The notes below the pieces were generated by a model that saw only the letters and a list, made by a program, of their open reading frames with translations, was not told the origin of the DNA and did no database searches. Positions 33,406 to 41,986 of a DNA stretch of 50,042 bases are shown here, one piece after another (positions within the stretch are counted from its first letter, which is position 1; the number at the start of each line of letters is the position of its first letter). The DNA is from a virus. The stretch is taken from the IMG/VR virus record IMGVR_UViG_3300025133_000164, positions 1 through 50,042 of that record. One strand, written 5' to 3'. The position numbers and the translations under genes are program-made.

Positions 33406-33843
33406 GGAATCATTCAGTAGTAGGTCACCGCGACCCACTACCATGTGGGTCCTACCGAGTAGCAACCATCTGCTGTCAACAGACTACTAATGATCCCGGG
33501 CCGACCCGTAACCCCCCGGAATCATTCACATCCCGCACCAACCCGCTATCGTCAAGCTGCCGCACCCTCCCCATTAAAAAAGAAACCATATTACTATGGT
33601 ACTACCATATAGGATAGTAGTGGGGTGGTGGCACCTGATTACAGGTACTTAGCTATGGTAGTGGGTAGGTATGATTGTTTCCCTGGTGAGGAGAATGGGG
33701 TTCAAGGGGTTGGTAGGGGAGGGGTCGGCCGGCAATGATTCCAGGTACTTACGGCGACGCCGGTAGGACTTGGTTGCATTCGGTTGTTAGTCGGTAGCAC
33801 CCACTTGGTGGGGGGATGCTGGGGGGTAGTCCTGAATGATTCT
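33406..33843. repeat. four copies of TGAATGATTCC element
   Basis: GGAATCATTCA occurs at 33406-33416 and 33518-33528. The reverse complement appears at 33733-33742 (nine matching bases) and 33833-33843 (ten of eleven). Two copies in each direction, placed symmetrically about the middle of the region, look like iterons for an initiator or sites for a regulator. Confidence 0.5.
33595..33609. promoter_or_regulatory. palindrome TATGGTACTACCATA
   Basis: Seven-base arms around one base. The half-site recurs as ACTACCAT at 33437-33444, TATGGTAGT at 33654-33662 and TATGGTAGG at 33951-33959, the last overlapping a candidate -10 box. Likely an operator or a DNA-unwinding element neighbour. Confidence 0.4.
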
Positions 33844-33927
33844 AAGGGGTTAGGGTTAGGCAAAGTCGGGGGTCCTACCGACTGACTATTGACTTGCCAA
33901 TGATGATCCACTCCCCAAACAACCTAC

Positions 33928-33956
33928 TTGCATCTGTCCGATGATAGTGATATGGT
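33928..33956 (+). promoter_or_regulatory. candidate sigma-70 promoter for replication arm
   Basis: TTGCAT (33928-33933), 17 bases, then TATGGT (33951-33956) preceded by TGA, an extended -10. Transcription would start near 33964, 40 bases before the gene at 34005. The -10 overlaps a TATGGTAG element, which would allow repression. Confidence 0.35.
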
Positions 33957-34004
33957 AGGAGAGTAAGCCGGCCGACCTCCCGGCCCGGCCGACCGGAGAT
34001 CCGC

Positions 34005-34463
34005 ATGTCCGAAGCCCCGCTGACCACCGACCCGACGGCGCTGCTGCGCTACCTGCACGAGCAGATGGGACTCACCCGCCCAGAGCAGACCATGGACCAG
34101 ACACTGGTCGCAGCGCTCCGCTGCTACGCAGCAGTCCTGGGTGTCCACCACGAGTACGAACCTCTCGCGGACCCGATGCACCCCGAGCACCGGGACATCG
34201 AACAGGTCCTGATGCAGGCATCCGACCTTGCTGCCATGGGTCCTTTCATGCTGGACGAACTGATGGCTGCAACGTGGCCTGTCCAGATCTTCGTGGCACC
34301 CAAGGTGATCAAGAACCGAATTGCCCGGTGGCTGCGAGCCGCTGGCTACACGTCCAAGCAACGAGAGATCGGCGGTCAGCGGTCCATCTACTGGGACCGG
34401 GCCCTTCCCGGCAAGCTCATGCGCCAGTCAGCAGCCCGCTACCGTGCGCTTCAGGAGGAGTAG
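34005..34463 (+). CDS. hypothetical protein, possible winged-helix
   Basis: 152 residues from ATG 34005 (CGGAGATC upstream). Helical N-terminal two thirds. The last 50 residues (KNRIARWLRAAGYTSKQREIGGQRSIYWDRA) have the helix-turn-helix plus wing look of phage DNA-binding proteins. First gene after the repeat-rich region, so possibly a replication or regulatory factor. Confidence 0.5.
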   Translation: MSEAPLTTDPTALLRYLHEQMGLTRPEQTMDQTLVAALRCYAAVLGVHHEYEPLADPMHPEHRDIEQVLMQASDLAAMGPFMLDELMAATWPVQIFVAPKVIKNRIARWLRAAGYTSKQREIGGQRSIYWDRALPGKLMRQSAARYRALQEE

Positions 34464-34670
34464 GTGTCTGACATGAAACCCGTGCTCGACTTCTCCAAGC
34501 CCATCCGTGCTGGCGAACAGCAGCCCGCCGATGCGCTCGCCGACATCCGGAAGGAAGCTCTCCGCTACGAGGTACGCAAGCTGCGCGCCCGACTGGAGAA
34601 GCTGAAGGACCTGAGCCAGAAGATGCAGTCCATCTTGGACGAGGTCATCGATGAGCTGGAGTCAGGCTGA
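34464..34670 (+). CDS. small coiled-coil protein
   Basis: 68 residues from GTG 34464, directly after a stop and preceded by AGGAGGAG, a nearly ideal ribosome site. Residues 25-65 form a leucine-heptad coiled coil (RYEVRKLRARLEKLKDLSQK). Overlaps the next gene by one base. Confidence 0.55.
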   Translation: MSDMKPVLDFSKPIRAGEQQPADALADIRKEALRYEVRKLRARLEKLKDLSQKMQSILDEVIDELESG

Positions 34671-35071
34671 TGCAGCCCTGGGAGCAGGAGCCCGACCAGC
34701 TGGAGTGGGAGCACCTGGGGCTGAAGTGCCTCATCCTGCGGCACCCTACGATGCGCCACCTCTGCGGCTACGTCCGGATCCCGATGTCCAACCCGATGTC
34801 CAACCCCGGAGAGGAAGCCTGCTGGGACCTGGATGTCCACGGGGGGATCACCTGGAGTGGCAGCGGTCGTCCGCCCCGGGGTGACAGGAGCCTCGACTAC
34901 TGGTGGCTGGGCTTTGACTGCGGTCACGCAGGGGACTGGACGCCGGGACTGAAGGACTTCATCAAGAAGCTGCGGATCCCTCACGACGGCACCTACCGGA
35001 CGCTCGACTACGTGAAGAACGAATGCGAACGGCTGGCAGAGCAGCTGGCCTTTGGAGTAGGGGATGGATGA
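34670..35071 (+). CDS. hypothetical protein
   Basis: 133 residues from ATG 34670. Contains a short tandem repeat in protein and DNA (PMSNPMSNP, from a repeated 12 bases near 34780-34805) and Trp/Gly/Asp-rich strands (GFDCGHAGDWTPG). A beta-rich small domain. Similar proteins are common in phage replication arms without known function. Confidence 0.5.
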   Translation: MQPWEQEPDQLEWEHLGLKCLILRHPTMRHLCGYVRIPMSNPMSNPGEEACWDLDVHGGITWSGSGRPPRGDRSLDYWWLGFDCGHAGDWTPGLKDFIKKLRIPHDGTYRTLDYVKNECERLAEQLAFGVGDG

Positions 35072-35414
35072 CAAGCCAGTGTGGCGTACGGTGCGCGAGG
35101 TCCTGCTGGCCCGCCCAGCTGTGACAGTAGAAGAAGCCCTGGTCAGTCTGGTCGAGCCCAAGGTGGAGGCCGCCCTCGCCCACTGGAACGTCGAGGTCGT
35201 CGGCCCCACATCTTGGTCGGGGCCGCGCCTGGCGGTGATGGTGCGGCTGGTCGTAGACGGCGTTCCTTTGGAACGTACCCTTACGCGATTCTACCGGCCG
35301 ACTCAGAGCAGCCGAGCCCACCTTGTTCACGCTGAGCGCTCCGTCTCCTTGGAGATTACCGGAGCCGACGGCTTGGCGATCCGCTCTGCCCTCAGCATCG
35401 ACAACGTTCGGTGA
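35064..35414 (+). CDS. hypothetical protein
   Basis: 116 residues from ATG 35064, overlapping the previous gene by eight bases, with GGAGTAGGGG upstream. Alpha/beta with a central strand pair (LAVMVRLVVDGVPLERTL). Not recognised. Confidence 0.5.
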   Translation: MDDKPVWRTVREVLLARPAVTVEEALVSLVEPKVEAALAHWNVEVVGPTSWSGPRLAVMVRLVVDGVPLERTLTRFYRPTQSSRAHLVHAERSVSLEITGADGLAIRSALSIDNVR

Positions 35415-35525
35415 CGGGGAAGCCTGTTCACCCGCACACCCGTTCAGCTACCGCCACCATGCCCGGTGCGGTACTCTGCTAAGACTCGCCCTGCTTCAAG
35501 GGCTCGACGAGAGGCACTCTCTTCC

Positions 35526-37766
35526 ATGCTTCCCTGGTCGTTCTCGATCTTCAGGGGTGGGTTCACCGATACCCAGCCCCAACAAGTGAACCTGCCTTCA
35601 GCACAGGCGATCCGCAGACTCTTCGAACGACCTCCCCAGAAGCCGAGCAGCTACTACAAGCGCCGGCTCCCGTGCTGGTCACCAGCCCTGTACCCGCAGG
35701 GCAAGACACGCAGGAACGACAACGTCCAGGGGCTCACTGCCCTGGTGCTGGACGTGGACGACGGCAGCGTCGGTCCCAAGGAAGCGGGTCACCTGCTCCA
35801 GGCTCAGAGCCTGAACCATGCGGTCTACTCGACGTGGAACCACAGCCTGTCCCGGCCCAAGTACCGGGTGGTGATCTTCGTCAACAGGGTCATCAAGGCT
35901 CACGAGTTCTCCTCCCTTTGGCAGTACGCCCAGAAGATCCTGGGTCACGTAGGTGACCAGGCGTGCAAGGATCTGGCCCGCCACTACGCCCTGCCGATCC
36001 GACGTCGGCGTGCCGAGGAGTACGTCGGCACCGTCTGGCTGGACGGCCAGGACCTCGACGTGGACAGGATCCTCATCGAGCAGAAGGTTCACGGTCAGCA
36101 GACCAACGCGCAGGGTGGCACCACCAAGGCTGCCAAGCTCACGGAGAAGGAACCTCCGATTGCGCTGACCAAGACGACGCCCATCACCCTGAACTCAGGG
36201 AAGACCATCACCCCCGAGGTGCTGATCAAGGCGGGCGAGGCCAAGTACAAGTGCTTCTGCCCGTGGGAGGATGGAGCCAGCGCAGGGTCTGCCTTCGTCC
36301 GCGTCATGGCAGACGGGCGCTGCTTCCTCCGCTGCACCTCCACGGGACACAGCCATCCGGGTCGGCAGTGGTGGGTCAGCAACACGGCGAAGAAGGGTGC
36401 GGGTACACGATCCGTCTCCGAACGCCGCAACCTGCTGACCGAAGTGCCCCCGGACATCGCCCGGTACGCGGAAGCGTCCCTCGCCTACAACCTCCAGCAG
36501 CAGGCGTTCTTCCGTCGGCAGCGGGGGAAGTGGTTGATCGGCTCACCGCTCCGGAAGAACGACCTCACTGATCACCTTGTTGGACTTCTGCCCGAGGGGT
36601 GCGGGCAGAAGCATGCTATTGCGCTGGTAGACCACGTTCTGAGCAGGCAGACCTACGGTTACGATGTAGTCTCAGAAGGACTACCGATCGTATCACGCGA
36701 TGGTCAGCGGATGATGAACCTGTACGCCGAGCCGAAGCTGAAGCCGAAGCCGCACCCCTTCCCTACCCTGAAGGCGATGCTGAAGGTGCTCGCTGCCAGC
36801 GACCCTGGCGCTGAGAAGTGGCTCGTCCACTGGTCAGCAGCCCTGGTCCAGGCACCCGAGCGCCGAGGCATGACCGCTGTCCTGTGCATGTCCCCTCAGC
36901 AGGGGATCGGCAAGAGCATGTACGGTCGGATCCTCTCCCACATCATCGGGGAAGGGAACACCGCCGTCGTCTCCAACCGCGCACTCCGGGACAACTTCAA
37001 CGCCAGCTACGTCACTGCGCTCTTCATCCTGGCCGACGAGGTCGGCATCCATCCTGCGGCGAAGGACGTCGTAGCTGAGATCAAGACCTACATCACGGAT
37101 GAAGAGGTCCACCTTGCTGCCCCCTACGCTGCGAGGACGAAGACGAAGAACCGCATGACGTGGTGGATGACGAGCAACGAACTTCGCCCCCTGCTCATCG
37201 AGCAGGACGACAGGCGGATGACGGTGCTCGCTTCCGGCACGGCGTCGGTCGACTACAAGCTGAGCTTGCGGGATGCCTTCGACTCCAAGACGGGGACGTT
37301 CACGGAAGACTTCCAGGCAGAGGTGTGCGGGTTCGCCCACGCCCTCCGCAAGCTGAAGGTGGACTGGTCTCTCATCGCCAAGCCTTACGAGACGGGAGCC
37401 AAGCGCCTCCTCTTGAAGGCCAGCCTTGGTAGCCTCACTGCCTACAAGAAGCTGCTGGAGCAGATCGGCATCGCCGGAACCCTGTCCTCCTACCCGCCCA
37501 ACCACGACGCCAAGCAGCTGATGCAGCTTGCAGCCCGTGGGACGGCCACCTGTCAGACAGCCTACTCGTCCTACCGGACGTGGTGTCAGCGGCACGGTCG
37601 ACGTGACGAGCGTCCCGAAGCCGAGTTCCAGCTCGTCATGCTCTCGATCCAGGGTGTCACGGTGAAGACCCTGCATCGAGGAGGGGAGTACATCGATGTC
37701 TACCGAGGACTACCTCAACGTCGGGGGAACGACCGCAAGGGCCAAGTGGTTAGCCTACCTGGATAG
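35526..37766 (+). CDS. primase-helicase (AEP-like primase domain plus SF3 helicase)
   Basis: 746 residues from ATG 35526 (GAGAGG upstream); 20 more codons are open upstream. The N-terminal region has LVLDVDDG (Asp76, Asp78), then YSTWNHSL and KYRVVIFVN, matching the metal and His motifs of archaeo-eukaryotic-type phage primases. A Cys/His stretch (KCFCPWEDG...CFLRCTSTGHSH, about 235-275) may be a zinc-binding site. The helicase part has Walker A PQQGIGKSM (Lys463), Walker B FILADE (Asp504, Glu505) and WWMTSN, as in SF3/D5-type helicases. It would unwind DNA and make primers at the fork, next to the family A polymerase at 44890. Confidence 0.75.
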   Translation: MLPWSFSIFRGGFTDTQPQQVNLPSAQAIRRLFERPPQKPSSYYKRRLPCWSPALYPQGKTRRNDNVQGLTALVLDVDDGSVGPKEAGHLLQAQSLNHAVYSTWNHSLSRPKYRVVIFVNRVIKAHEFSSLWQYAQKILGHVGDQACKDLARHYALPIRRRRAEEYVGTVWLDGQDLDVDRILIEQKVHGQQTNAQGGTTKAAKLTEKEPPIALTKTTPITLNSGKTITPEVLIKAGEAKYKCFCPWEDGASAGSAFVRVMADGRCFLRCTSTGHSHPGRQWWVSNTAKKGAGTRSVSERRNLLTEVPPDIARYAEASLAYNLQQQAFFRRQRGKWLIGSPLRKNDLTDHLVGLLPEGCGQKHAIALVDHVLSRQTYGYDVVSEGLPIVSRDGQRMMNLYAEPKLKPKPHPFPTLKAMLKVLAASDPGAEKWLVHWSAALVQAPERRGMTAVLCMSPQQGIGKSMYGRILSHIIGEGNTAVVSNRALRDNFNASYVTALFILADEVGIHPAAKDVVAEIKTYITDEEVHLAAPYAARTKTKNRMTWWMTSNELRPLLIEQDDRRMTVLASGTASVDYKLSLRDAFDSKTGTFTEDFQAEVCGFAHALRKLKVDWSLIAKPYETGAKRLLLKASLGSLTAYKKLLEQIGIAGTLSSYPPNHDAKQLMQLAARGTATCQTAYSSYRTWCQRHGRRDERPEAEFQLVMLSIQGVTVKTLHRGGEYIDVYRGLPQRRGNDRKGQVVSLPG

Positions 37767-38334
37767 GCGGCCCATCCTTCGCGGAGACATGCCCCAGCGC
37801 CGAGCCGCAACCCGTGAGCTGGTGAGCAGCTGGGAGCGTAGTTTCTGGTGGCAGGCCCCTCTCCGGATCGTGCTCACCACACCGGAGAAGATCTCCGAAA
37901 GCGCGCTCATGCAGCTGGCCAACGAAGGCCAACCCGCCGACGTCAACGACGACTGCCTGTGTGGTGGCCGGCTCTACGAGGTTTGGGAGACCCTCCCCGA
38001 GGAGGGAGTTCTCTGCCCGTGGGAGTTCTGCACCACCTGCAACACCCACCACTACTACTTCGGAACTGGAGACCAAGTTGCCTCTCTTCTCGTGGCAGAA
38101 GACGATCCCGAACCACTGGCTGGAGGTCCCGGGAGTCTACAAGAACAAGCGCAACGACGGTGGGCGAGTCCCGCACAACGCGCATGGGATCTTGGGGCTG
38201 CCACCTGTGGTCCCAGCCAGTGGTGGCCTGAGGACGTTCGACAAGCTCGTTACATCCGCCTGCTTCCCCTCGTGGATGAAAAGCCTCCCGACGGAGTACC
38301 AACGCCGAACTACGGCTGGCGCACTGAGTCGTGA
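37696..38334 (+). CDS. hypothetical protein with Cys-rich motif, overlapping helicase gene
   Basis: 212 residues from ATG 37696 (GAGGGGAG upstream), starting inside the end of the primase gene. Residues 85-120 carry CLCGG and LCPWEFCTTC, a likely zinc-binding site. After about residue 127 the frame overlaps the SNF2 helicase frame for 257 bases and loses the G/C third-position bias, so the C-terminal 85 residues may not be a conserved part. Either a true long overlap, or a frameshift that joins the zinc domain to the helicase. Confidence 0.5.
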   Translation: MSTEDYLNVGGTTARAKWLAYLDRRPILRGDMPQRRAATRELVSSWERSFWWQAPLRIVLTTPEKISESALMQLANEGQPADVNDDCLCGGRLYEVWETLPEEGVLCPWEFCTTCNTHHYYFGTGDQVASLLVAEDDPEPLAGGPGSLQEQAQRRWASPAQRAWDLGAATCGPSQWWPEDVRQARYIRLLPLVDEKPPDGVPTPNYGWRTES

Positions 38335-39679
38335 AGGCTTCCACGCCTGGGCTCCTCCGGGTGCAGGCAAGACCCTGATGGGCTTGATCTGGCTCGCAGC
38401 TGCGAGGCAGGCTCCGAAGCTGGTCATCACCCGAGCGCATGCCCGGTGGAACTGGAAGGAGGAGGTGCGCAAGTACACCCGCTTCCGGCCCGTCATGCTC
38501 ACGGGGAAGACACCGCCCCCCGACTTCAAGGTCGACCCCCGGTGCATCTACATCACCAGCTTCTCGACGATCATCGACTGGCGCGAGACTCTGCTTCAGA
38601 GCTTCAAGGGCGGCTGGCTCTGCATCGATGAGATCCACTGGTGCAAGAACCGGAAGCGGGTCAAGCCCGTCGTCCAGCCCGATGGCTCCACCAAGTGGCA
38701 GCCCCTGGGCAACCAGGCAGCAGCGATGCACCAGCTGTGCGGCGTCACGGCCCGAAGGTTCGGCCTGACGGCGACGCCCGTACCGAACAGGCTCTCCGAC
38801 CTGTGGGCGCAGCTGGACCTCGCAGAGCCTTGGCAGTGGGGCAACTTCCACGGCTTCGGCGTCCGCTACTGCGGTGCGTGGCAGGACACCTACGGCTGGA
38901 AGTACGACGGGATCAGCAACAAGCGCGAGTTGAAGCAACGGCTGAACCACTGCCGCCGAGTCACTCCGCAGTCCGACCTCGCCCGTATGCTCCCCCCCTT
39001 CCGCCGGCAGCTGATCCGCTTGCCGCACTCCGAGCAGGACAACCCCGCCCGGATGAAGGAGTACATGAAGAAGATGCTCCGAGGCGGAAGTGCCTGGGAG
39101 GGGCTGCTTGCCGAGGCTGCTACCCGGAAGCGTACCTACGTCACCCGCAAGGTGGTGGAGGAAGCCAAGGCAGGGATGAAGATCGTAGTCTTCACCGGAC
39201 GACGGAAGGACTGCGAGTCCCTGGCCAAGGCCATCCGGAGGAAGCTGCCGGACCAGATCCCTATGTGGTGGGCGCACGGTGGCACCAGCGGCGAGGAGCG
39301 GCACCGCATCCGGGACGAGTACATGGCCCACCAGGGAGCCTGTGTCCTCGTCGGCACCGGCAACGCCTGGGGTGAGAGCATCAACCTCCAGGACACCGAC
39401 CTCGCCCTGATGGTCATGCTGCCCTGGGAGCCCGAGAAGCTCCGGCAGTGGGAGGGTCGCTTCCCCCGCCTGGGTCAACAGCGTCCGGTCGTGGTCAGCT
39501 ACATCATCTGCGAGGGCACCGCCGACGAGCGGATGTCCGAGACCATGCTGGAGAAGCTCCCCATCGTCGGGCTCGTTGCCGACGACGAGGAAGCCCAGAA
39601 GCTGGAGGAGACTCTGGCCGACACCAAGGAGGGGGACTCGCTGCTTCAGCAGCTGATCTCCAGGGGGCAACGGAAGTGA
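38078..39679 (+). CDS. SNF2/DEAD-like helicase
   Basis: 533 residues if started at TTG 38078, preceded by CTGGAG at good distance; third-position G/C bias begins at about this point. ATG 37961 lies in the same frame upstream without such bias, and ATG 38276 is a later alternative. Motif I is PPGAGKT (Lys98), motif II is IDEIH (Asp184, Glu185), motif III is LTATP, and motif VI is EGRFPRLGQ near residue 475, the order seen in superfamily 2 SNF2-type enzymes. Acts on DNA in replication, recombination or packaging start. Confidence 0.75.
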   Translation: MPLFSWQKTIPNHWLEVPGVYKNKRNDGGRVPHNAHGILGLPPVVPASGGLRTFDKLVTSACFPSWMKSLPTEYQRRTTAGALSREGFHAWAPPGAGKTLMGLIWLAAARQAPKLVITRAHARWNWKEEVRKYTRFRPVMLTGKTPPPDFKVDPRCIYITSFSTIIDWRETLLQSFKGGWLCIDEIHWCKNRKRVKPVVQPDGSTKWQPLGNQAAAMHQLCGVTARRFGLTATPVPNRLSDLWAQLDLAEPWQWGNFHGFGVRYCGAWQDTYGWKYDGISNKRELKQRLNHCRRVTPQSDLARMLPPFRRQLIRLPHSEQDNPARMKEYMKKMLRGGSAWEGLLAEAATRKRTYVTRKVVEEAKAGMKIVVFTGRRKDCESLAKAIRRKLPDQIPMWWAHGGTSGEERHRIRDEYMAHQGACVLVGTGNAWGESINLQDTDLALMVMLPWEPEKLRQWEGRFPRLGQQRPVVVSYIICEGTADERMSETMLEKLPIVGLVADDEEAQKLEETLADTKEGDSLLQQLISRGQRK

Positions 39680-40077
39680 AGAGTAGCGAGGGGTGGACGT
39701 CGGATGACGTCATGCAGCTTTGGCAGCAGTTTGTCACCAGATGTCTCCGCCGCTATCGAGCCGGCGATCCGCTATCGGATCGTGTTACACTTGGTAGTAT
39801 GAAGACAGCCCGAAGCGAAGGAGTGGTAATGGCCCTTTGGCCATCCCGCTCCGCCTTCGATCACTGCTTCGCAGTCTGGTCGGAGGCAGGTCAAGTGAGC
39901 TACTTCATCCCGAACACCCTTGTTGGTGGGCTGGGTGCACTGAACTCCCCCAACCCCTGGTACCCGTTGGACCAGCTGACGGCGTGGGTCGAGGAGAACG
40001 TAGCTTCGGACCCGAAGCTCATCGAGCTTCTCGATGCCACCGACGCCCTTCAAGGGCTGGAGCGACTCAATGGGTGA
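39676..40077 (+). CDS. hypothetical protein
   Basis: 133 residues from GTG 39676, overlapping the helicase stop (GTGA). ATG 39799 is an alternative start, preceded by a small inverted repeat GATCCG-CTAT-CGGATC (39767-39782). Alpha/beta composition. Not recognised. Confidence 0.45.
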   Translation: MKSSEGWTSDDVMQLWQQFVTRCLRRYRAGDPLSDRVTLGSMKTARSEGVVMALWPSRSAFDHCFAVWSEAGQVSYFIPNTLVGGLGALNSPNPWYPLDQLTAWVEENVASDPKLIELLDATDALQGLERLNG

Positions 40078-40432
40078 CACCGTCCACGGGAAAGAGTTCG
40101 GCACCCGCTTCCGTAAGCGGGACGGCCCGCTGAAGGTCACCTACTACAAGATGCCTTCGGGGATCATCGCCGCCAGGGCCCACAAGAGCTGGACTCTGCC
40201 TCGTGCCTGGCACGCCAGCATCGCCCGAGTAGGAAACAGCCATCGGCAGGTGGCAGACTTCACCTCCAAGGAAGAGGCCGTCGAGTGGATCGAGATGAAC
40301 CTGGGGTTCATGGAACTGAACGGCGACTTCGACGCCTCTCCCTGGGAGAACCAGTACGCCGACACGTCGTCCTTCACCGCAGCCGGGCGAGCCATGCTGA
40401 AGGCTGCCTACAACCGAGCCAAGAATGCCTGA
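40070..40432 (+). CDS. hypothetical protein
   Basis: 120 residues from ATG 40070, overlapping the previous gene by eight bases. A basic N-terminus, then a strand-strand-helix unit (RVGNSHRQVADFTSKEEAVEWIE) seen in several small proteins of this genome, then a helical end. Not recognised. Confidence 0.5.
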   Translation: MGDTVHGKEFGTRFRKRDGPLKVTYYKMPSGIIAARAHKSWTLPRAWHASIARVGNSHRQVADFTSKEEAVEWIEMNLGFMELNGDFDASPWENQYADTSSFTAAGRAMLKAAYNRAKNA

Positions 40433-41264
40433 GCTTCTTTTCTCCGGACCCTCCCCCCGAGGGTCCCACCGCATCGGACAGGCTGCCTTCTGCCTGAGGC
40501 TGCACGCCTTCAGCGTGGCTGGCATGGTCGACCGGAGCGGAGCGATGCCCCTCATCCGAGGGTCGCTCCTGCACATGGCTGCCGCCCACCACTACCGGCG
40601 CATGCAGGCAGTGCAGGAAGGCGAGGATCCGGAGCGGTGGTACACCCCGAAGGCTGCGCTGTACGCGCTCGCCAAGCAGGAGTTGGAAGCCGGCGGCCCA
40701 GCGATGTGGAAGGACCTGATCCCTCTCGTCTGGAATGCCTGGGAGGCGTACGAGAAGTACTACCCCTACGACCACGAAGAGTGGGAGATCCTCCAGGTGG
40801 AGGAGTACTTGCAGGCCAACGTCGGCAAGGGCAAGCACCTCTACACGCAGCGTCCCGACCTCGTGGTCCGTGACCGTAGGACCGGCAAGGTCTACATCGT
40901 CGACCACAAGACAGCCTGGAGGCTGGACCACAGCACACTGACCCAGCACCTGCTGGGCATCCAGTTCTTGGGCTACCAGCTGTTCGGCAAGGCCAAGTAC
41001 AAGCGAGCCTTCGGCGGCATCCTGGTCAACAGGATCAAGGTCAAGGCTCCCGTCCAGTTCAGCCGCACGCTGCTGGAGCGTTCACCCCACGCCATCCGTT
41101 CCTTCCCTACGTTCATCGACTTCTGGGAAGAGCAGATCGCCCGCTTCACCAAGACGGCTGAGTCTCCCTGGGACTGGCCGCCCACCTTCGACGAGCGTTG
41201 TTGCGTCTCCAAGTACGGAGCCTGCCCGATGTTCGAAAGCTGTCGTCATGGCCCAAGCAAGTAG
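40425..41264 (+). CDS. Cas4/RecB-family PD-(D/E)XK nuclease
   Basis: 279 residues from ATG 40425. The nuclease core shows PDLVVRD (Asp145) and VYIVDHKTA (Asp160, Lys162), the metal ligands and catalytic Lys of the PD-(D/E)XK fold; QFLGYQLFG supplies the later motif Gln-x3-Tyr. The C-terminus has four Cys (CCVSKYGACPMFESC), as in Fe-S cluster members such as Cas4 and AddB. In phages such nucleases work with annealing ATPases and ssDNA-binding proteins in recombination; both types are encoded nearby. Confidence 0.75.
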   Translation: MPELLFSGPSPRGSHRIGQAAFCLRLHAFSVAGMVDRSGAMPLIRGSLLHMAAAHHYRRMQAVQEGEDPERWYTPKAALYALAKQELEAGGPAMWKDLIPLVWNAWEAYEKYYPYDHEEWEILQVEEYLQANVGKGKHLYTQRPDLVVRDRRTGKVYIVDHKTAWRLDHSTLTQHLLGIQFLGYQLFGKAKYKRAFGGILVNRIKVKAPVQFSRTLLERSPHAIRSFPTFIDFWEEQIARFTKTAESPWDWPPTFDERCCVSKYGACPMFESCRHGPSK

Positions 41265-41538
41265 CGGAAGCATGAGCACCCACCTGGAAGTCGCGATCCG
41301 AGAGCTGACGCGCGAGACCGAGGACTTCGCCGATGCCCACCAGTACCTGGACGAAGTCGTCGAAGACGTGGGCTGTACGGAAGCTGCCGCGTTGCACGCC
41401 CTGTACGCGCACTACGGCGACGAGGTACCTGTCGACCAGGCTGCGGAATGCCACGAATGCGGCGCACCTGCGCCGACGGGTGTGTACCAGTGCCCGGCAT
41501 GCCGCGCCGTCGCATGCGCAACGCAGAACACGCTGTGA
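41248..41538 (+). CDS. small zinc-ribbon protein
   Basis: 96 residues from ATG 41248; ATG 41272 is an equally possible start that avoids the 17-base overlap. Helical N-terminus; the end has CHECG and CPACRAVAC, a zinc ribbon. Not recognised beyond that. Confidence 0.55.
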   Translation: MAQASSGSMSTHLEVAIRELTRETEDFADAHQYLDEVVEDVGCTEAAALHALYAHYGDEVPVDQAAECHECGAPAPTGVYQCPACRAVACATQNTL

Positions 41539-41666
41539 GAGCGCACCTGGCGCGCCAACCCAGTGGGTACATCATCGGCCGCCGTAAGAGCCGGGAAGCT
41601 GCCGTTCGTACCGTTGAGCGGCACGCCGCAGATCTGGTACTTGCTTCTTTGGTGGAGGGCCTATGA
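41535..41666 (+). CDS. 43-residue basic peptide
   Basis: GTG 41535 overlaps the previous stop in the GTGA form used elsewhere here; ATG codons at 41499 and 41514 are alternatives. Arg-rich helix-forming peptide (IIGRRKSREAAVRTVERHAA). Overlaps the next gene by four bases. Confidence 0.4.
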   Translation: MRAHLARQPSGYIIGRRKSREAAVRTVERHAADLVLASLVEGL

Positions 41667-41986
41667 GCATCAAGGCCAAGGGCCTGAACAGGATCCAGAC
41701 TGGCTACGAGGACCTGAACTTCGGCCCCAAGCTCATCGAGCCAGACCCTGTCCGGTGGAGGCACGTAGGTCGGCTCACGACAGCGCTCATCATCCACCAG
41801 AAGGTGGTGGGCTACATCGAGTACACCTACCTGAGCAAGAACGACTACCACTACGAAGGCAAGACCCCCCTCCGGGGTCCCGGACGTAGGATCATCCTTG
41901 TGTCGAAGGACAAGGCCGAGGTGATGCGAGCCATGGAAGCCCACTTCGCCGCCGAGATCCTGGAAGCTACGATGGGGAGCCTCTGA
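41663..41986 (+). CDS. hypothetical protein, relative of next gene
   Basis: 107 residues from ATG 41663 (GGTGGAGGG upstream). Two beta strands around a membrane-free core, ending in a helix AMEAHFAAEIL. The next gene ends in a very similar ENHYAEEIL helix, and both have RWRHVGRLT/RRRGFYLGS openings, so the two look like diverged tandem duplicates. Confidence 0.5.
   Translation: MSIKAKGLNRIQTGYEDLNFGPKLIEPDPVRWRHVGRLTTALIIHQKVVGYIEYTYLSKNDYHYEGKTPLRGPGRRIILVSKDKAEVMRAMEAHFAAEILEATMGSL

Larger units (their letters stand above)
33353..33886. repeat. 18-bp inverted repeat pair and relatives
   Basis: GTCAGTCGGTAGGACCCC at 33353-33370 recurs exactly in reverse complement at 33869-33886. Shorter relatives are TCGGTAGGACCC-like at 33447-33458 (inverted), CGGTAGGAC at 33761-33769 and AGTCGGTAGCACCC at 33789-33802. 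Pairing of the outer arms would enclose about 500 bases. Confidence 0.65.
33348..34004 (+). other. 657-base non-coding, repeat-rich region
   Basis: No gene is visible. It is much richer in A and T than its surroundings and holds an 18-bp perfect inverted repeat near its two ends with shorter relatives between, copies of AATCATTCC/GGAATGATT-type elements in both orientations, TATGGTAG-type elements including a palindrome, two copies of CAGGTACTTA (33651-ish and 33742-ish) and a tract of A (33574-33583). Lying between the accessory and replication arms, it is the best candidate for a replication origin or a complex control region. Confidence 0.5.

Noticed and set aside
5946-33490. Shared 14-mer CAACAGACTACTAA at 5946-5959 and 33477-33490
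   Set aside because: A single pair of 14-base matches is expected by chance in 50 kb, and no further elements support it as an attachment site or promoter.
24362-34004. CRISPR array in the repeat-bearing regions
   Set aside because: Repeats are few, short, partly inverted and irregularly spaced, without unique spacers of equal length.
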